A DNA stretch of 63,816 nucleotides from a virus. The stretch is taken from IMG/VR virus record IMGVR_UViG_3300032224_001028, positions 1-63,816 of that record; one strand, 5' to 3'. Below are positions 1 through 9,315 of this stretch, one piece after another. The first letter of the stretch is position 1, and each line of letters begins with the position of its first letter. The notes under the pieces were generated by a model. That model saw only the letters and a program-made list of their open reading frames with translations, did not search any database and was not told the DNA's origin. The position numbers and the translations under genes were made by a program.

Positions 1-123
1 GCGCATGTTGCTCGAAAGGGCAGTGGATCCATCCCAAGCCGGACTGCCTACCGACGTAGAGGTGCGATCCGCCAAGTTGCTTGTCGAAAAGCTGGCACGT
101 AGGGCCATGACTTCGGGCGACGA
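1..123. repeat. terminal direct repeat, left copy
   Basis: These 123 bases are identical to 63694-63816. A giant reading frame crosses the join without a break in frame, so the contig is circular (or circularly permuted) with a unique length of 63,693 bp. The repeat is most simply an assembly overlap and not a biological terminal repeat, because it lies inside a coding region. Confidence 0.95.
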
Positions 124-2857
124 GAAGGCTCAACGAGAGGCTTCTATCTTGGCCTACGCCTACCGGCAGACCGGATCAGAGGTCGCAAGATCACTCAGGG
201 CCAGAATCGACGACTACAAGACACCGGCAGAACGACACAAAGCATTCCTGACAGACTTAATCTTTAACCCGACGAAAGAAATCGAGCGAAAGATTAAGTA
301 TGCCATCTCTCCTGCCGAGAAAAGCCGGAGGATCCAACAGCTTGAGGCCCAACTCCTAAACGAATCGAATCCGACTACGGAAGAAGAGCTAAAGAGGGTT
401 CGGAAAGAACCAGATTCGAACGACATTCTCCAAAGTGAAACTGCCAAAAGGCTAGCCAAGATTGAAACTGCCCTTGGTAAATGGGGGGTTACGCTCGCCG
501 ATCTCTTCTCCGGTGAAGTTCAAGTTTCACTTAAGACATCCAGCATGATTGACAACACCTTGAAGGGACTTAACCCAAGGGAAGTTAAGGCAATCCGGAT
601 GATTCAACAGAGGAACGACGTTTCGAAGATCAAGCGGATCACAGGACTCAAGGCCGAGGAAATTGAAGCACTCCGGAAGTCCGTAGCGGAAGAGATTCGT
701 CAAAAACTCATGCCTAAGACTCGTCGTGGAGCAACGGTCGAGGACTTGGCAACTGAAGAGCTAGGCGCAAGTGCATCCTACGGGAATCAGAACGTTTCCG
801 AGGCCGATGCCTTGCGTCAAGCAGACCGGATCCTTTCGGCCATGGGACTAGATGATGCTTACACAAAACCCAATATGTTCAGCCGACGCAGGGCCAAGGT
901 CGCTCCCGCAGGGCCGAACTTCCCACGTCCTGCACTTACGGAAGATGGATATACCTTTGACATCAACGACGCAATTCAAGTCAAGCGTGTTGCTAGGGCA
1001 ATCCAGACCGTAGAAGCATCTATGGACGATATTATGGTTGAAATGTGGGTTAATTCGATCCTTTCCGGAGCCAAGACATTCATCGCCAACTTATCTTCAG
1101 GGCCGTTTTCCGCTTACGAAATGACAGTTGGAAGAGGCATTCAGTCTATGGTGAATCTAGCTTTCAATGATCCTAAATCTGCTTCTTTCGGGGAGTTTAA
1201 GCCCTTAGTGGCGGGTATTTCACCGGCAATCAGTAGGGCATGGTCGAATGCGGTTGCCACTTGGTACACAGAATCAGGCTTCTTTGAAGAGGATATTTTG
1301 GATCAACCAATCAAACTCTTAGGAGAATTGGACAGGCAGGGTGGCGTAACCACAAGGGGAGTGAGTATTTCCGGAGCAAAAGGCAGATTCATACGGATCC
1401 CAAGCCGGCTTCTTTTGGCTACTGACGACTTTGTAAAGACCATGACGGCACAAATGGAGGTCGGCGCACAAGCCTACCGGATGGGTAAGGCAAACGGGCT
1501 TACCGGTCAGGACATGGAAAGGTTTATTAGGGAGCAAGTAAATACGGCAGGGAGCGATGCTTGGATTAAGGCGTCAGAGAAAGCGTATGCCTACACCTTC
1601 CAAACCGAACTTCCTACAATCGGAGAATCTAAGAACGTTATGGATGTAGTCGGGGCTTCTGCCCGTGCGCTCAACAAGTTCGTCAAGGCCCGTCCGGAAT
1701 CGGAAGTTGGTCGCATGCTCCTCCGGCCCTTCCAGCTAATTTTCCCATTCATTCGGACACCATTTAACCTTTTGAAAGAGGGAGTTAAGAAAAGCCCATT
1801 AGGACTTCCGGATGCCTTAATTTCCATCGGGAGAGGCATAAGGTTTGATAATGGCGGAGTAAGTTTATCTTCGGACATGAAGCCTGAAATCATTGAGAAC
1901 ATCTCAAATCAACTGGTTTCATCCATGGTGACTGCCGTGATATGGGGAATGGTCGAGGGAGACGATGACGACGATGAAAAATACATCGTCATCTCAGGAT
2001 CTAAACCATCCAAGCTAACCGGACAAGGGGAGAGGGATCTAGCCAACAGGACTCTTCCAGCTATGACAATTAGAGTCGGATCCAAGCAGTTTAGCTATGC
2101 TCGCATTGATCCGCTTGCCACTGCTCTAGGTACTACGGTGGATATGATTCGGGCAATCAAGAAGGGCCAGCAAGGACTCCCGCCGGCAGAGGTATTGGCG
2201 ATGTTCCAGTCCTACTTAATGCAAGCGATTGAAAGCAAAACATACATGAGGGGCATGGATGATCTTGGAAATCTTCTCAACGGACAGAACAACGTTGGGA
2301 CATGGACAGCAGGACAACTTGGTACAGTACTTGTTCCGAATCTTATTCGCCAACCTCTCAGAGAGATGGATCCTTACGTGCGGGATACTAAGACCGGAAA
2401 AGATACCCTAAAGGGGATGGCTTACTCCGTTCTCCCTGCTCCAATGCTTGCGCCTCCTCCTTTAAGGACGCCTGAGGGGGTCGAGATTAAGAAGCGTGGG
2501 AACGCACTTATCAGGGCAATTAGCCCAGTCTCCGTCGAGGATGCGCCCGAAGCGTCGAAACTTGACCAGTTCATGATGAAGTACAACCGCAAGAATCCTT
2601 CCGATCCGTTCTATGTATCTAGGCCGACTGCCTCATACAAGACACTGACAGGCAACGACAAGAAAATGACTCCCGAACAGTATAGCAGATTTACCAAGTC
2701 TGCCGGAGAAAAGACCAAGATGGCCGTAGCCCCATTGTTAGCCATGGGAAGAACCCCTGAGGCAAAAGACAAGATTTCTAGCGCAATCCAGAAGGCTAGA
2801 ACCGATGCAAAAAGGGAGCAGTTCGGGATCCCGTTGAAAGATTTATTAAAGGAATAG
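1..2857 (+). CDS. giant polyvalent protein, C-terminal part (continues from 48791-63816)
   Basis: This is the last ~950 residues (about 4970-5919) of the giant protein. Base 1 is the third base of a codon whose first two bases lie at the other contig end, so the ATG at 5 is internal and not a start. The region opens with charged helical sequence. From about 1030 it contains a segment of the type W-x-N-S-I-L-S-G-A-K-T, then F-P-F-I-R-T-P-F-N-L-L near 1750, then an acidic run D-D-D-D-D near 1965 and an I-R-V-G-S-K-Q-F-S-Y-x-R-I-D-P-L segment near 2075. From memory, such segments recur in the C-terminal parts of very large phage polyvalent proteins; their function is unknown. The stop is TAG at 2855, and the portal gene follows 41 bases later. 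Confidence 0.9.
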   Translation, partial: RMLLERAVDPSQAGLPTDVEVRSAKLLVEKLARRAMTSGDEKAQREASILAYAYRQTGSEVARSLRARIDDYKTPAERHKAFLTDLIFNPTKEIERKIKYAISPAEKSRRIQQLEAQLLNESNPTTEEELKRVRKEPDSNDILQSETAKRLAKIETALGKWGVTLADLFSGEVQVSLKTSSMIDNTLKGLNPREVKAIRMIQQRNDVSKIKRITGLKAEEIEALRKSVAEEIRQKLMPKTRRGATVEDLATEELGASASYGNQNVSEADALRQADRILSAMGLDDAYTKPNMFSRRRAKVAPAGPNFPRPALTEDGYTFDINDAIQVKRVARAIQTVEASMDDIMVEMWVNSILSGAKTFIANLSSGPFSAYEMTVGRGIQSMVNLAFNDPKSASFGEFKPLVAGISPAISRAWSNAVATWYTESGFFEEDILDQPIKLLGELDRQGGVTTRGVSISGAKGRFIRIPSRLLLATDDFVKTMTAQMEVGAQAYRMGKANGLTGQDMERFIREQVNTAGSDAWIKASEKAYAYTFQTELPTIGESKNVMDVVGASARALNKFVKARPESEVGRMLLRPFQLIFPFIRTPFNLLKEGVKKSPLGLPDALISIGRGIRFDNGGVSLSSDMKPEIIENISNQLVSSMVTAVIWGMVEGDDDDDEKYIVISGSKPSKLTGQGERDLANRTLPAMTIRVGSKQFSYARIDPLATALGTTVDMIRAIKKGQQGLPPAEVLAMFQSYLMQAIESKTYMRGMDDLGNLLNGQNNVGTWTAGQLGTVLVPNLIRQPLREMDPYVRDTKTGKDTLKGMAYSVLPAPMLAPPPLRTPEGVEIKKRGNALIRAISPVSVEDAPEASKLDQFMMKYNRKNPSDPFYVSRPTASYKTLTGNDKKMTPEQYSRFTKSAGEKTKMAVAPLLAMGRTPEAKDKISSAIQKARTDAKREQFGIPLKDLLKE
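1030..2560 (+). other. C-terminal polyvalent-protein-associated region of the giant protein
   Basis: This part has several amphipathic or hydrophobic stretches (around 1060-1110, 1730-1770 and 1900-1950) separated by charged linkers. The pattern resembles the conserved tails that I associate with large polyvalent phage proteins. A role in virion packaging or membrane passage is inference; no catalytic motif was seen. Confidence 0.5.
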
Positions 2858-2898
2858 CTTGTCGGCGAAACAACAACAAGGTATAGGAGTAGATCTTT

Positions 2899-5001
2899 AT
2901 GGCAGAACAAATCGAACAATTCTTAGATAAAACGGACGAATCAATCAAAGTCGCTGGGGTAGATCCGGCTTCACCACTCTCAGGTCAGGCCCAAAAAGTG
3001 CCTTTCCCAACTGCTTATTCCTTGTCGGCAGAGCAGGAAGATCGTCTTGTAAATCATATCTTAACCCGCCTAACTGCTCTTGAGCAGGAGAGTGGTCGCA
3101 ACATCGTCCGAGGAACCGGATGGTATCGAACAAGTGAAGTAGCGAGAGGATCCGCCTCATTTATGGGACGTAGGGAACTATTCGAACTTATGTACCACAA
3201 TCAGGTTGATTGGCGTCCAGCTTCGCTAGGAGGGATCTTTGAGGACAGTAACTTGACCGTACCGATCACCCGCCGAATTGCCCGTCAGATGGTAGCTAGG
3301 GCAAACAACTACTTTTTTAGTACAGATCCGTGGTTCTCGGCCTATCCGCAGGGGGCAAGGGACGCTCAGAAAGCAGATGCAGTTGAGCATTATGTCCGTT
3401 GGAAGCTAGATAAGTCAGACACGGCAACGAAACTACAAATGGCCGTAGAATTAGCCTTTATGCGTGGTGAATGTATCGTAAAGACCACACACGCATCTAA
3501 AGAGCAGATTTATAGGACTTTGGCTAAGGTATTGGTAGATCCAATCGGTAAGGATATTTTGGCACAGGACGGTGATTACATCCTTGAGACGGATGCTTTT
3601 GATACAAAGACAATCTCAGATGAAGCCGGCAATCCGGTGGGCATGCAGACTGTATTACGTAGGGATGGCGTTACAGAAATGCCGGCAACACCGATCTATG
3701 AGGAAAAGATTATAACCCGTAAGGCTACTATTATGCGTGGGCCTGATGTGGGACTTGTTTATTTCAAGGACTTTATATGCCCACTCAATGCACCATCAGT
3801 GGATGAGGCAGACATTGTGGCGCATTTTTATGATGTTCCGGTGGCAACTTTATCAGATCTATACCAACGCAAGAACCTATTGGACATGTCCACAGAGCAA
3901 AGCGTACTAGCGACAAAGAGTGCTATTGAGCTTATCAGGTCGCTTGCCGGTGAATCCGGAACACCTAAAGCCGGTATTAGTCAGGCTAAGACTGAGCGTG
4001 GAGAGACAACCCAAGCCCCGAACACTGAGAATCCTCTAGTTGAGGTTGCCGAAGTTTATATGACTTATGACGCAGACGGAGACGGGATCCTTGAGGAAAT
4101 CATGGTTCTAGTTGATGTTAAGAATCGTCGAGCCTTGTTCTATGACTATACCGCAAACCTTACCCCTGATGGTAGGCGTCCATTTACAATTATCCGGTGC
4201 AATCCGGTGGACGGTCGTTGGTATGGGATCGGGTCAGTTGAAATGTTCGAGCCAAGCCAAAACTTTGTAGATTTGACGATCAACCGGATCTCTTTTGCAC
4301 AGGGAGGATCCGGACGTGTTACGTTCTGGCAACCAGACGCTACGCTTGAGGGCAGATCCAATCCGCACCTTGTTCTGAACAACGGTGGTACTTACACACT
4401 GGCACACGGCAAAACCCCTAAAGATGCCCTTGAGTACGTGGCCCTTCCAGAAGTTAAGAGCGAATACCTATTTAAGATGGTTGAGTTCTTTCTTCAGGTT
4501 GTGCAACTCGAATCAGGGGTAGTAAATGCCGGAGATCAGCAGTTTGCAGGACTTGAGCCGGCCAAGCTAGCCACTGGCATACGTAACATTGAGAAATCAG
4601 GTCAGGAAATGTTTGCCTTGTACCTATCCCACTTAGAGCAAGGGGTTCAGCTAGTCTTAGACCGCTTAGTTAAACTGATTTTCAGAAATATGGACTCCAA
4701 AGAGGTGTTCACTTATCTGGAAGGAGACAAGGCTCAAATCGGATCCATTACGCCGGAGGAGGTTGCTAACCTTGATATGGATGTTCGACTGCTTCTGACA
4801 CGGTATCGTGGCGAGCAGATCCTACAATCTTCCACCCAAGGGGCTAACTTAGTCCAGCAATTCTACGCATATCCGCCGGTGATTCAGCAGAAGGTAGCAA
4901 GCCTTTACATTCAAATGCTAAAAGCTCTTCAAATTGCTGATGCGGAGACGATCATAACCCCCTTAGATCCTTCTCAAGTGCAACAGAATCCAAATGGATA
5001 A
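2899..5001 (+). CDS. portal protein
   Basis: At 700 aa this has the length and character of a podoviral (N4/P22-like) portal, the dodecameric ring through which DNA enters and leaves the capsid. Supporting segments are the strongly conserved-looking P-V-D-G-R-W-Y-G-I-G-S-V-E stretch around residues 435-447, followed by a helical region with polar Gln-rich sequence, and an acidic D-A-D-G-D-G-I-L-E-E segment before it. The start is ATG at 2899 with AGGAG about 10 bases upstream. The gene sits directly after the giant gene and overlaps the next gene by 8 bases. Its place before scaffold and capsid supports the call. Confidence 0.85.
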   Translation: MAEQIEQFLDKTDESIKVAGVDPASPLSGQAQKVPFPTAYSLSAEQEDRLVNHILTRLTALEQESGRNIVRGTGWYRTSEVARGSASFMGRRELFELMYHNQVDWRPASLGGIFEDSNLTVPITRRIARQMVARANNYFFSTDPWFSAYPQGARDAQKADAVEHYVRWKLDKSDTATKLQMAVELAFMRGECIVKTTHASKEQIYRTLAKVLVDPIGKDILAQDGDYILETDAFDTKTISDEAGNPVGMQTVLRRDGVTEMPATPIYEEKIITRKATIMRGPDVGLVYFKDFICPLNAPSVDEADIVAHFYDVPVATLSDLYQRKNLLDMSTEQSVLATKSAIELIRSLAGESGTPKAGISQAKTERGETTQAPNTENPLVEVAEVYMTYDADGDGILEEIMVLVDVKNRRALFYDYTANLTPDGRRPFTIIRCNPVDGRWYGIGSVEMFEPSQNFVDLTINRISFAQGGSGRVTFWQPDATLEGRSNPHLVLNNGGTYTLAHGKTPKDALEYVALPEVKSEYLFKMVEFFLQVVQLESGVVNAGDQQFAGLEPAKLATGIRNIEKSGQEMFALYLSHLEQGVQLVLDRLVKLIFRNMDSKEVFTYLEGDKAQIGSITPEEVANLDMDVRLLLTRYRGEQILQSSTQGANLVQQFYAYPPVIQQKVASLYIQMLKALQIADAETIITPLDPSQVQQNPNG

Positions 5002-5275
5002 AAACGAGGCACGGGATCGGTCGATAACAGTAGCGCAGGAAACGATAGCTGACATAAAGGCACTTCGGCAGAATCAGTCGTTTCAGCGATACTGGGTTCG
5101 GCGTCTAGGCGGGATTACGGCAGGAATTGCACAAAGCATCTTAGACGAAGAGAAAGATCAGAATGCGGTTATGATCAACCTAGAAAAGTACCGGCAACTT
5201 AAAGCATTGTCTCGCATGATGGATGAGGACGAGGCATCTGCGATGAGAGTACTTCAATCCGAGGTAAAGAAATGA
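4994..5275 (+). CDS. small helical protein behind portal, unknown
   Basis: 93 aa, charged and predicted helical, with no recognised domain. It begins inside the last codons of the portal gene and ends in an ATGA overlap with the next gene, so it is translationally coupled to both. Its position suggests a head-assembly or connector accessory protein, but this is only context. Confidence 0.65.
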   Translation: MDKNEARDRSITVAQETIADIKALRQNQSFQRYWVRRLGGITAGIAQSILDEEKDQNAVMINLEKYRQLKALSRMMDEDEASAMRVLQSEVKK

Positions 5276-5811
5276 GCGATGACATTCGAAGAATCCAAGA
5301 TGATATTCAACGGCAACGACAGGAATTAGAGAAATCCGCAAGCTTATTAAAGAATACCCAGCCTAGAGTGTTCTCTGGAACAGATGGAACTTTCAAGTCA
5401 CCAAATAAGAGATTTGCATTTTCAAGAACAGACAGTGCTTTATTGCCACCTTTTTCAATCGTGACTAGAGGTGCTGGCATAGGAGTTAGTGCAGGAACTA
5501 TAAATGGAATCCTTCCAACTAATCTCTTCTCTTTTGGTACTAGGAACAAAAACTGCACGATTATCTGCGAGGGAAACTCTCAGAACGGCGTCATAAAATC
5601 AGCAACACTAATTACTGGGCCAGCAGACGGGAAACCACAGGAATACATGATGGGAGCAGTGCCGGCCAAAATATATGCAACACTTGTTAGAATAGAAAAC
5701 GGAGAACCATACAGAACAGTATCGGGAAGCGTAGAAGCCTACCCTATCTTCGTTGGCGCAATGCTTAAGTATCCGCCTGAATACGCATTTAGTTGGGCTT
5801 ATTCGAGTTAG
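5272..5811 (+). CDS. putative virion or fibre-associated protein
   Basis: 179 aa. It starts with a ~25-residue charged helix, followed by Gly/Ser/Thr-rich beta-like sequence without a known domain. It overlaps the preceding gene by ATGA and ends two bases before the ATG of the large fibre-like gene. From here to about 8.5 kb base composition becomes AT-richer and GGATCC, common elsewhere, is absent, which points to an exchanged host-recognition module. Confidence 0.65.
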   Translation: MSDDIRRIQDDIQRQRQELEKSASLLKNTQPRVFSGTDGTFKSPNKRFAFSRTDSALLPPFSIVTRGAGIGVSAGTINGILPTNLFSFGTRNKNCTIICEGNSQNGVIKSATLITGPADGKPQEYMMGAVPAKIYATLVRIENGEPYRTVSGSVEAYPIFVGAMLKYPPEYAFSWAYSS

Positions 5812-5813
5812 TT

Positions 5814-7799
5814 ATGGGTGTCTTAGTTCAGTGGCCGATTAGTTGGAGACTGGCAACAGGAGAGAGTGGCATGGTTCGGGACAATGGAGTAACTGCTGAC
5901 AGGACTCAGAATGACCATGGTGGTGGTAATGCGAACCTTAATGCTGGCTATGGAGCTACTGCGAATGCGGATAACGTACAAGACGTAGCTAACTTAAAAG
6001 GTATAAATCTAACCAGCAATGCAAAAACAACGAGTAGCATTGCTGGGCAAATGCACGCACATTATCATTATGAGTATTGGTTTACAACCTATGACTTGAA
6101 TTATAATGGTCAGACTCAGGGGAATGGGAACACCAACAGAGTAGGTAAAACTGTAATAGGTCAAGGGATAACTGACACATATGATGCGGTGAGTGGGTAT
6201 GGAGCAAACAATCAATCGCCCAACGATGCCTTAAAGGGAGGAGGATATGGAGTTACAATTAAGTATGGAGGAGGAAGTACTGTCGTTTATAAAAAATATG
6301 CTTGGCCGGAAGAAGGATATAGTTCTACTTTTTTTATCAGTCAATCTGTTAGCCAAACAACCAGTCAAGGTGGTTGTCAGGGGGCATGCCTACCTCACAC
6401 TTGGGGGCCGAGTCATGGTCAAGCTACTAACTCACATACAGATGGCGGTTCAGGATCAGCAAGGGGAATCATAGCCCAAGGGTATTACAGTGGCCCACCA
6501 TTTTATTCAACGACGACATCGCAGTGGGGGTATGTCGTTGTAAATAAAAAACTTTCTTCATCAACGTCAAGAATGAACACAGTTATCATCGCTCCGGCGA
6601 TAAGTGCCTGTAAAACACAACCGGAAAACTTTGTATGGGTAGCGGGTGGATTACACGGATTTGAACCAATCGCTTACGGTGTTGCCGAGGTATTTATGCG
6701 TGAAGAATTTTACGCAGGTCAAGTCGGGCGAGTCAATTTCGGAGAGATCGGGAAAAGCTCATGGGAGACTATTGATAATCTTAGCATTATATCGAGCAGT
6801 TACGGAGTTTCAAATATCCCCACAAAGCAAAGACTGGTCAAAACAGTTAATGGTATAGAGTCAATAACGAATGTCGAGACTCCTACGGTTCAAGCGACTG
6901 GTTATTATATGGAATATAAGACCGTTCCAAAAAATACAAAACAAATAAGCTATAACCAGAGATATGATGACGAAGATAAGAATCCGTTTCCAAACATAAC
7001 AACAGTGCAAACCACTGTTGAGCAGGGTAGTTATCTTTGGACTGGAAAGTACACTGATGGAACTGCACAAGATATAAGCGTTTCTGGAACGGGACTTACT
7101 ACCACAAAGGACTACACTAATTACTTTTACACAACTGCAAAACTGTACCCTTTTGGGCCTGATTATTTCGGAGGAACGACGAATGGTAGAGCCATAAATA
7201 GTAACAAATATGGAACCACTAACCGCAACTACGGAACCACTAGATCATATATTAAGAAACAAGGCGTTTGGACGGCGAGCAAGGCAGTTGGTTATCTTTC
7301 TAGGGAATATGAAACAAACAAAACTGGCTATTTTTATACTAATCCCGATGATAGATACTTTAATGCCAAAGGCGTAAATACTGACTTTGATCGCAATACT
7401 TACCGATGCTACGATGCAATGTGCATAGACTTTCTGCGGTTTGCCAATGCTCAGGTCTTTCAGACGGCAACAACCATGGGGAATAACAAAGTATCAGTTA
7501 ATCGAAAATCACCTAGAGACGGAAGAAGATGGACTAAAAGTATAAATCAGTTGAGTGAACAAGACAATTTCAAGCTAACGGATACAGAGCAAATAGGTAT
7601 CAACCCTCATACTGGGTATCCAATAAATACGGTGTCACCGTATGGCAATACTGCAACTTACTATTCACAAGGAGTATCAGATGCAAAAGGAATAGCTAAA
7701 CATTCAAGAATTAAAGTTGGCCTAGATCGTTACAATTACCCGCATTTCCCCGCCCCCGCCCTCCAACGACCATACAATCAAAAACAAAATAGGCTTTAG
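5814..7799 (+). CDS. putative tail fibre or spike, Asn/Gly/Tyr/Thr-rich
   Basis: 661 aa, rich in Asn, Gly, Thr, Tyr and Ser, with no predicted helices of note. This is the look of a beta-structured receptor-binding or spike protein. A TTG at 5793 would extend the frame by 7 codons, but ATG 5814, just after the TAG of the upstream gene, is the better start. No enzymatic motif was seen. The neighbouring glycosyltransferase and epimerase genes suggest a surface-sugar-related host-recognition block. Assignment is from composition and context only. Confidence 0.6.
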   Translation: MGVLVQWPISWRLATGESGMVRDNGVTADRTQNDHGGGNANLNAGYGATANADNVQDVANLKGINLTSNAKTTSSIAGQMHAHYHYEYWFTTYDLNYNGQTQGNGNTNRVGKTVIGQGITDTYDAVSGYGANNQSPNDALKGGGYGVTIKYGGGSTVVYKKYAWPEEGYSSTFFISQSVSQTTSQGGCQGACLPHTWGPSHGQATNSHTDGGSGSARGIIAQGYYSGPPFYSTTTSQWGYVVVNKKLSSSTSRMNTVIIAPAISACKTQPENFVWVAGGLHGFEPIAYGVAEVFMREEFYAGQVGRVNFGEIGKSSWETIDNLSIISSSYGVSNIPTKQRLVKTVNGIESITNVETPTVQATGYYMEYKTVPKNTKQISYNQRYDDEDKNPFPNITTVQTTVEQGSYLWTGKYTDGTAQDISVSGTGLTTTKDYTNYFYTTAKLYPFGPDYFGGTTNGRAINSNKYGTTNRNYGTTRSYIKKQGVWTASKAVGYLSREYETNKTGYFYTNPDDRYFNAKGVNTDFDRNTYRCYDAMCIDFLRFANAQVFQTATTMGNNKVSVNRKSPRDGRRWTKSINQLSEQDNFKLTDTEQIGINPHTGYPINTVSPYGNTATYYSQGVSDAKGIAKHSRIKVGLDRYNYPHFPAPALQRPYNQKQNRL

Positions 7800-7807
7800 G
7801 CCAAGCA

Positions 7808-8863
7808 GTGAGAACTTGCATAATTCTTCCGTGTACAGAGTTATACGCTTATGCAATAGAGGAGTGTGTTCGAGCAATATATATAGCCCTTAAAGGTAAG
7901 CATGCAGATTTGTATCTTTGCACAGATAAAACGGGTTCAGTAATATCGAAAATATCAACTATACCTAAAGTAGATAATGTAAAAATAACAGAGATCGCTA
8001 TCGACGTATCGGATTACGGAAACAAGGCATACAATCAAAAGGCACAAGTCATAATTGCGAGATTACTTGGGGCTGGGCTGGATATAGCAAAAGATAGGGA
8101 CTATGACTTTTGCTGGATAGTTGAATCGGACGTAATTGTTCACCCCGATGCGCTTGATTGTCTGATTTGGGCGCAAAACTATCCTTCATCCCCTAAATAC
8201 GATGTTACTGTCGCAACTTACTATAATGGTTCTTTCTTATGCGGTAGGGGTACTCCTTATAACCATATTTCCGAGGATTATCTTCCCAGCGAGAAGATTG
8301 GGGGTGTTGAATTATCCAAAAAAATTAAGATGTTGGCTAAAAAACTTAATGCCTATGCCTCAAAAAGAAAGAATCCGCCCAAGGACATGATTAAGGAGAT
8401 GGATGACTTGCAGAAAAAACTAAAGGAATCCCCGCCAAAAGCGAATGTCTTTGCCTTAAATGCTAAGAAATGGAGGAAACGTGGCTGGCTGGATCAGGCT
8501 TACGCCGGATCTGCCGTTCAGGGTGCAGTTCTGCCTACGGACTGGTGTGGTAATGGTTGTACTCTACTTTCTAGGAAGGCACTGATGCTAAGTAACTTTA
8601 TTGGGTATGCCGGCCATGGTACTCAAGATCTATTTCTTTGCTGGAACAAATGGTATCCGGCAGGAATTAAGATTGGATTAGTTGTAGGTGTCCCAGCCTA
8701 CCACGTTAAAAAAGATCCGCAGGGCAACTTATTTGCTTGGGAACCGTATTTTGTGCCTGATTGCGAAGAAACTTCCGGACATCTAAGGGTACGTCAGATC
8801 CCATTCATTAAGTATAACTCAATCCCTCAAGCGAATGAGCCTGTGCCTAAAGACGCCACTTAA
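7808..8863 (+). CDS. GT-A fold glycosyltransferase-like protein
   Basis: 351 aa from a GTG start. The N-terminal half reads like a nucleotide-sugar-binding GT-A domain, ending in W-I-V-E-S-D-V at about residues 103-109. The E-S-D triplet is the candidate metal-binding DxD-like motif. A C-terminal part contains a Cys/Trp/Gly-rich acceptor region (around residues 240-275). It lies between the fibre-like gene and a sugar epimerase homologue. It may decorate the fibre or alter the host surface. The substrate cannot be deduced. Confidence 0.7.
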   Translation: MRTCIILPCTELYAYAIEECVRAIYIALKGKHADLYLCTDKTGSVISKISTIPKVDNVKITEIAIDVSDYGNKAYNQKAQVIIARLLGAGLDIAKDRDYDFCWIVESDVIVHPDALDCLIWAQNYPSSPKYDVTVATYYNGSFLCGRGTPYNHISEDYLPSEKIGGVELSKKIKMLAKKLNAYASKRKNPPKDMIKEMDDLQKKLKESPPKANVFALNAKKWRKRGWLDQAYAGSAVQGAVLPTDWCGNGCTLLSRKALMLSNFIGYAGHGTQDLFLCWNKWYPAGIKIGLVVGVPAYHVKKDPQGNLFAWEPYFVPDCEETSGHLRVRQIPFIKYNSIPQANEPVPKDAT

Positions 8864-9272
8864 GGTTATCGAGGACGGCAGGGGCCGGCTCATGGAAATG
8901 CTCAGAAATGATGAACATGGATTCACGGGTTTTGGGCAAGTGTACATGACTACTTGCAATCCTAATATAGTGAAGGCGTGGCACTTCCATAAGAAGCAGA
9001 CGGATCAGTTTGTATGCGTGAGTGGGACTCTAAAGGTAGGTATCTACGACGAGAAAACAGGGATAACAGAGACTTACTACATAGGTGAAAATAGCCCATA
9101 CAGGATTACCATACCTCCTAATCTATGGCATGGATTTATGGCATGCGGGACGAAGGAAGCGGTCGTTATCAATACCGTGGATCAACCATTCAACTACGCC
9201 AATCCGGACGAGTACCGGAGGCCATTTGACGATAAAAACATACCTTACGAGTGGGCGATAAAATCTTTTTAA
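8835..9272 (+). CDS. RmlC-like cupin, dTDP-sugar epimerase family
   Basis: 145 aa with the double-psi beta-helix signature of dTDP-4-dehydrorhamnose 3,5-epimerase relatives: A-W-H-F-H-K-K-Q-T-D-Q-F near residues 48-59 and I-P-P-N-L-W-H-G-F near 92-100. Family members act on nucleotide-linked deoxysugars. The protein is shorter than classical RmlC (about 180 aa) and could be a related isomerase. It overlaps the glycosyltransferase gene by 29 bases, so the two are probably made together. Confidence 0.75.
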   Translation: MSLCLKTPLKVIEDGRGRLMEMLRNDEHGFTGFGQVYMTTCNPNIVKAWHFHKKQTDQFVCVSGTLKVGIYDEKTGITETYYIGENSPYRITIPPNLWHGFMACGTKEAVVINTVDQPFNYANPDEYRRPFDDKNIPYEWAIKSF

Positions 9273-9280
9273 GATAGGTG

Positions 9281-9309
9281 TTGACAGGGCGACAACAACC
9301 TACATACTT
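9281..9309 (+). promoter_or_regulatory. candidate promoter ahead of scaffold and capsid genes
   Basis: A perfect TTGACA at 9281 is followed after 16 bases by CATACT. The ten bases TTGACAGGGC recur at 46125 ahead of the 679-aa virion gene. A GACAACAAC string overlaps the spacer. Confidence 0.5.
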
Positions 9310-9315
9310 CGATTT

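Noticed and set aside
5793-5813. TTG start for the fibre-like gene
   Set aside because: It lies inside the previous gene without a ribosome site; ATG 5814 fits the tight gene spacing.
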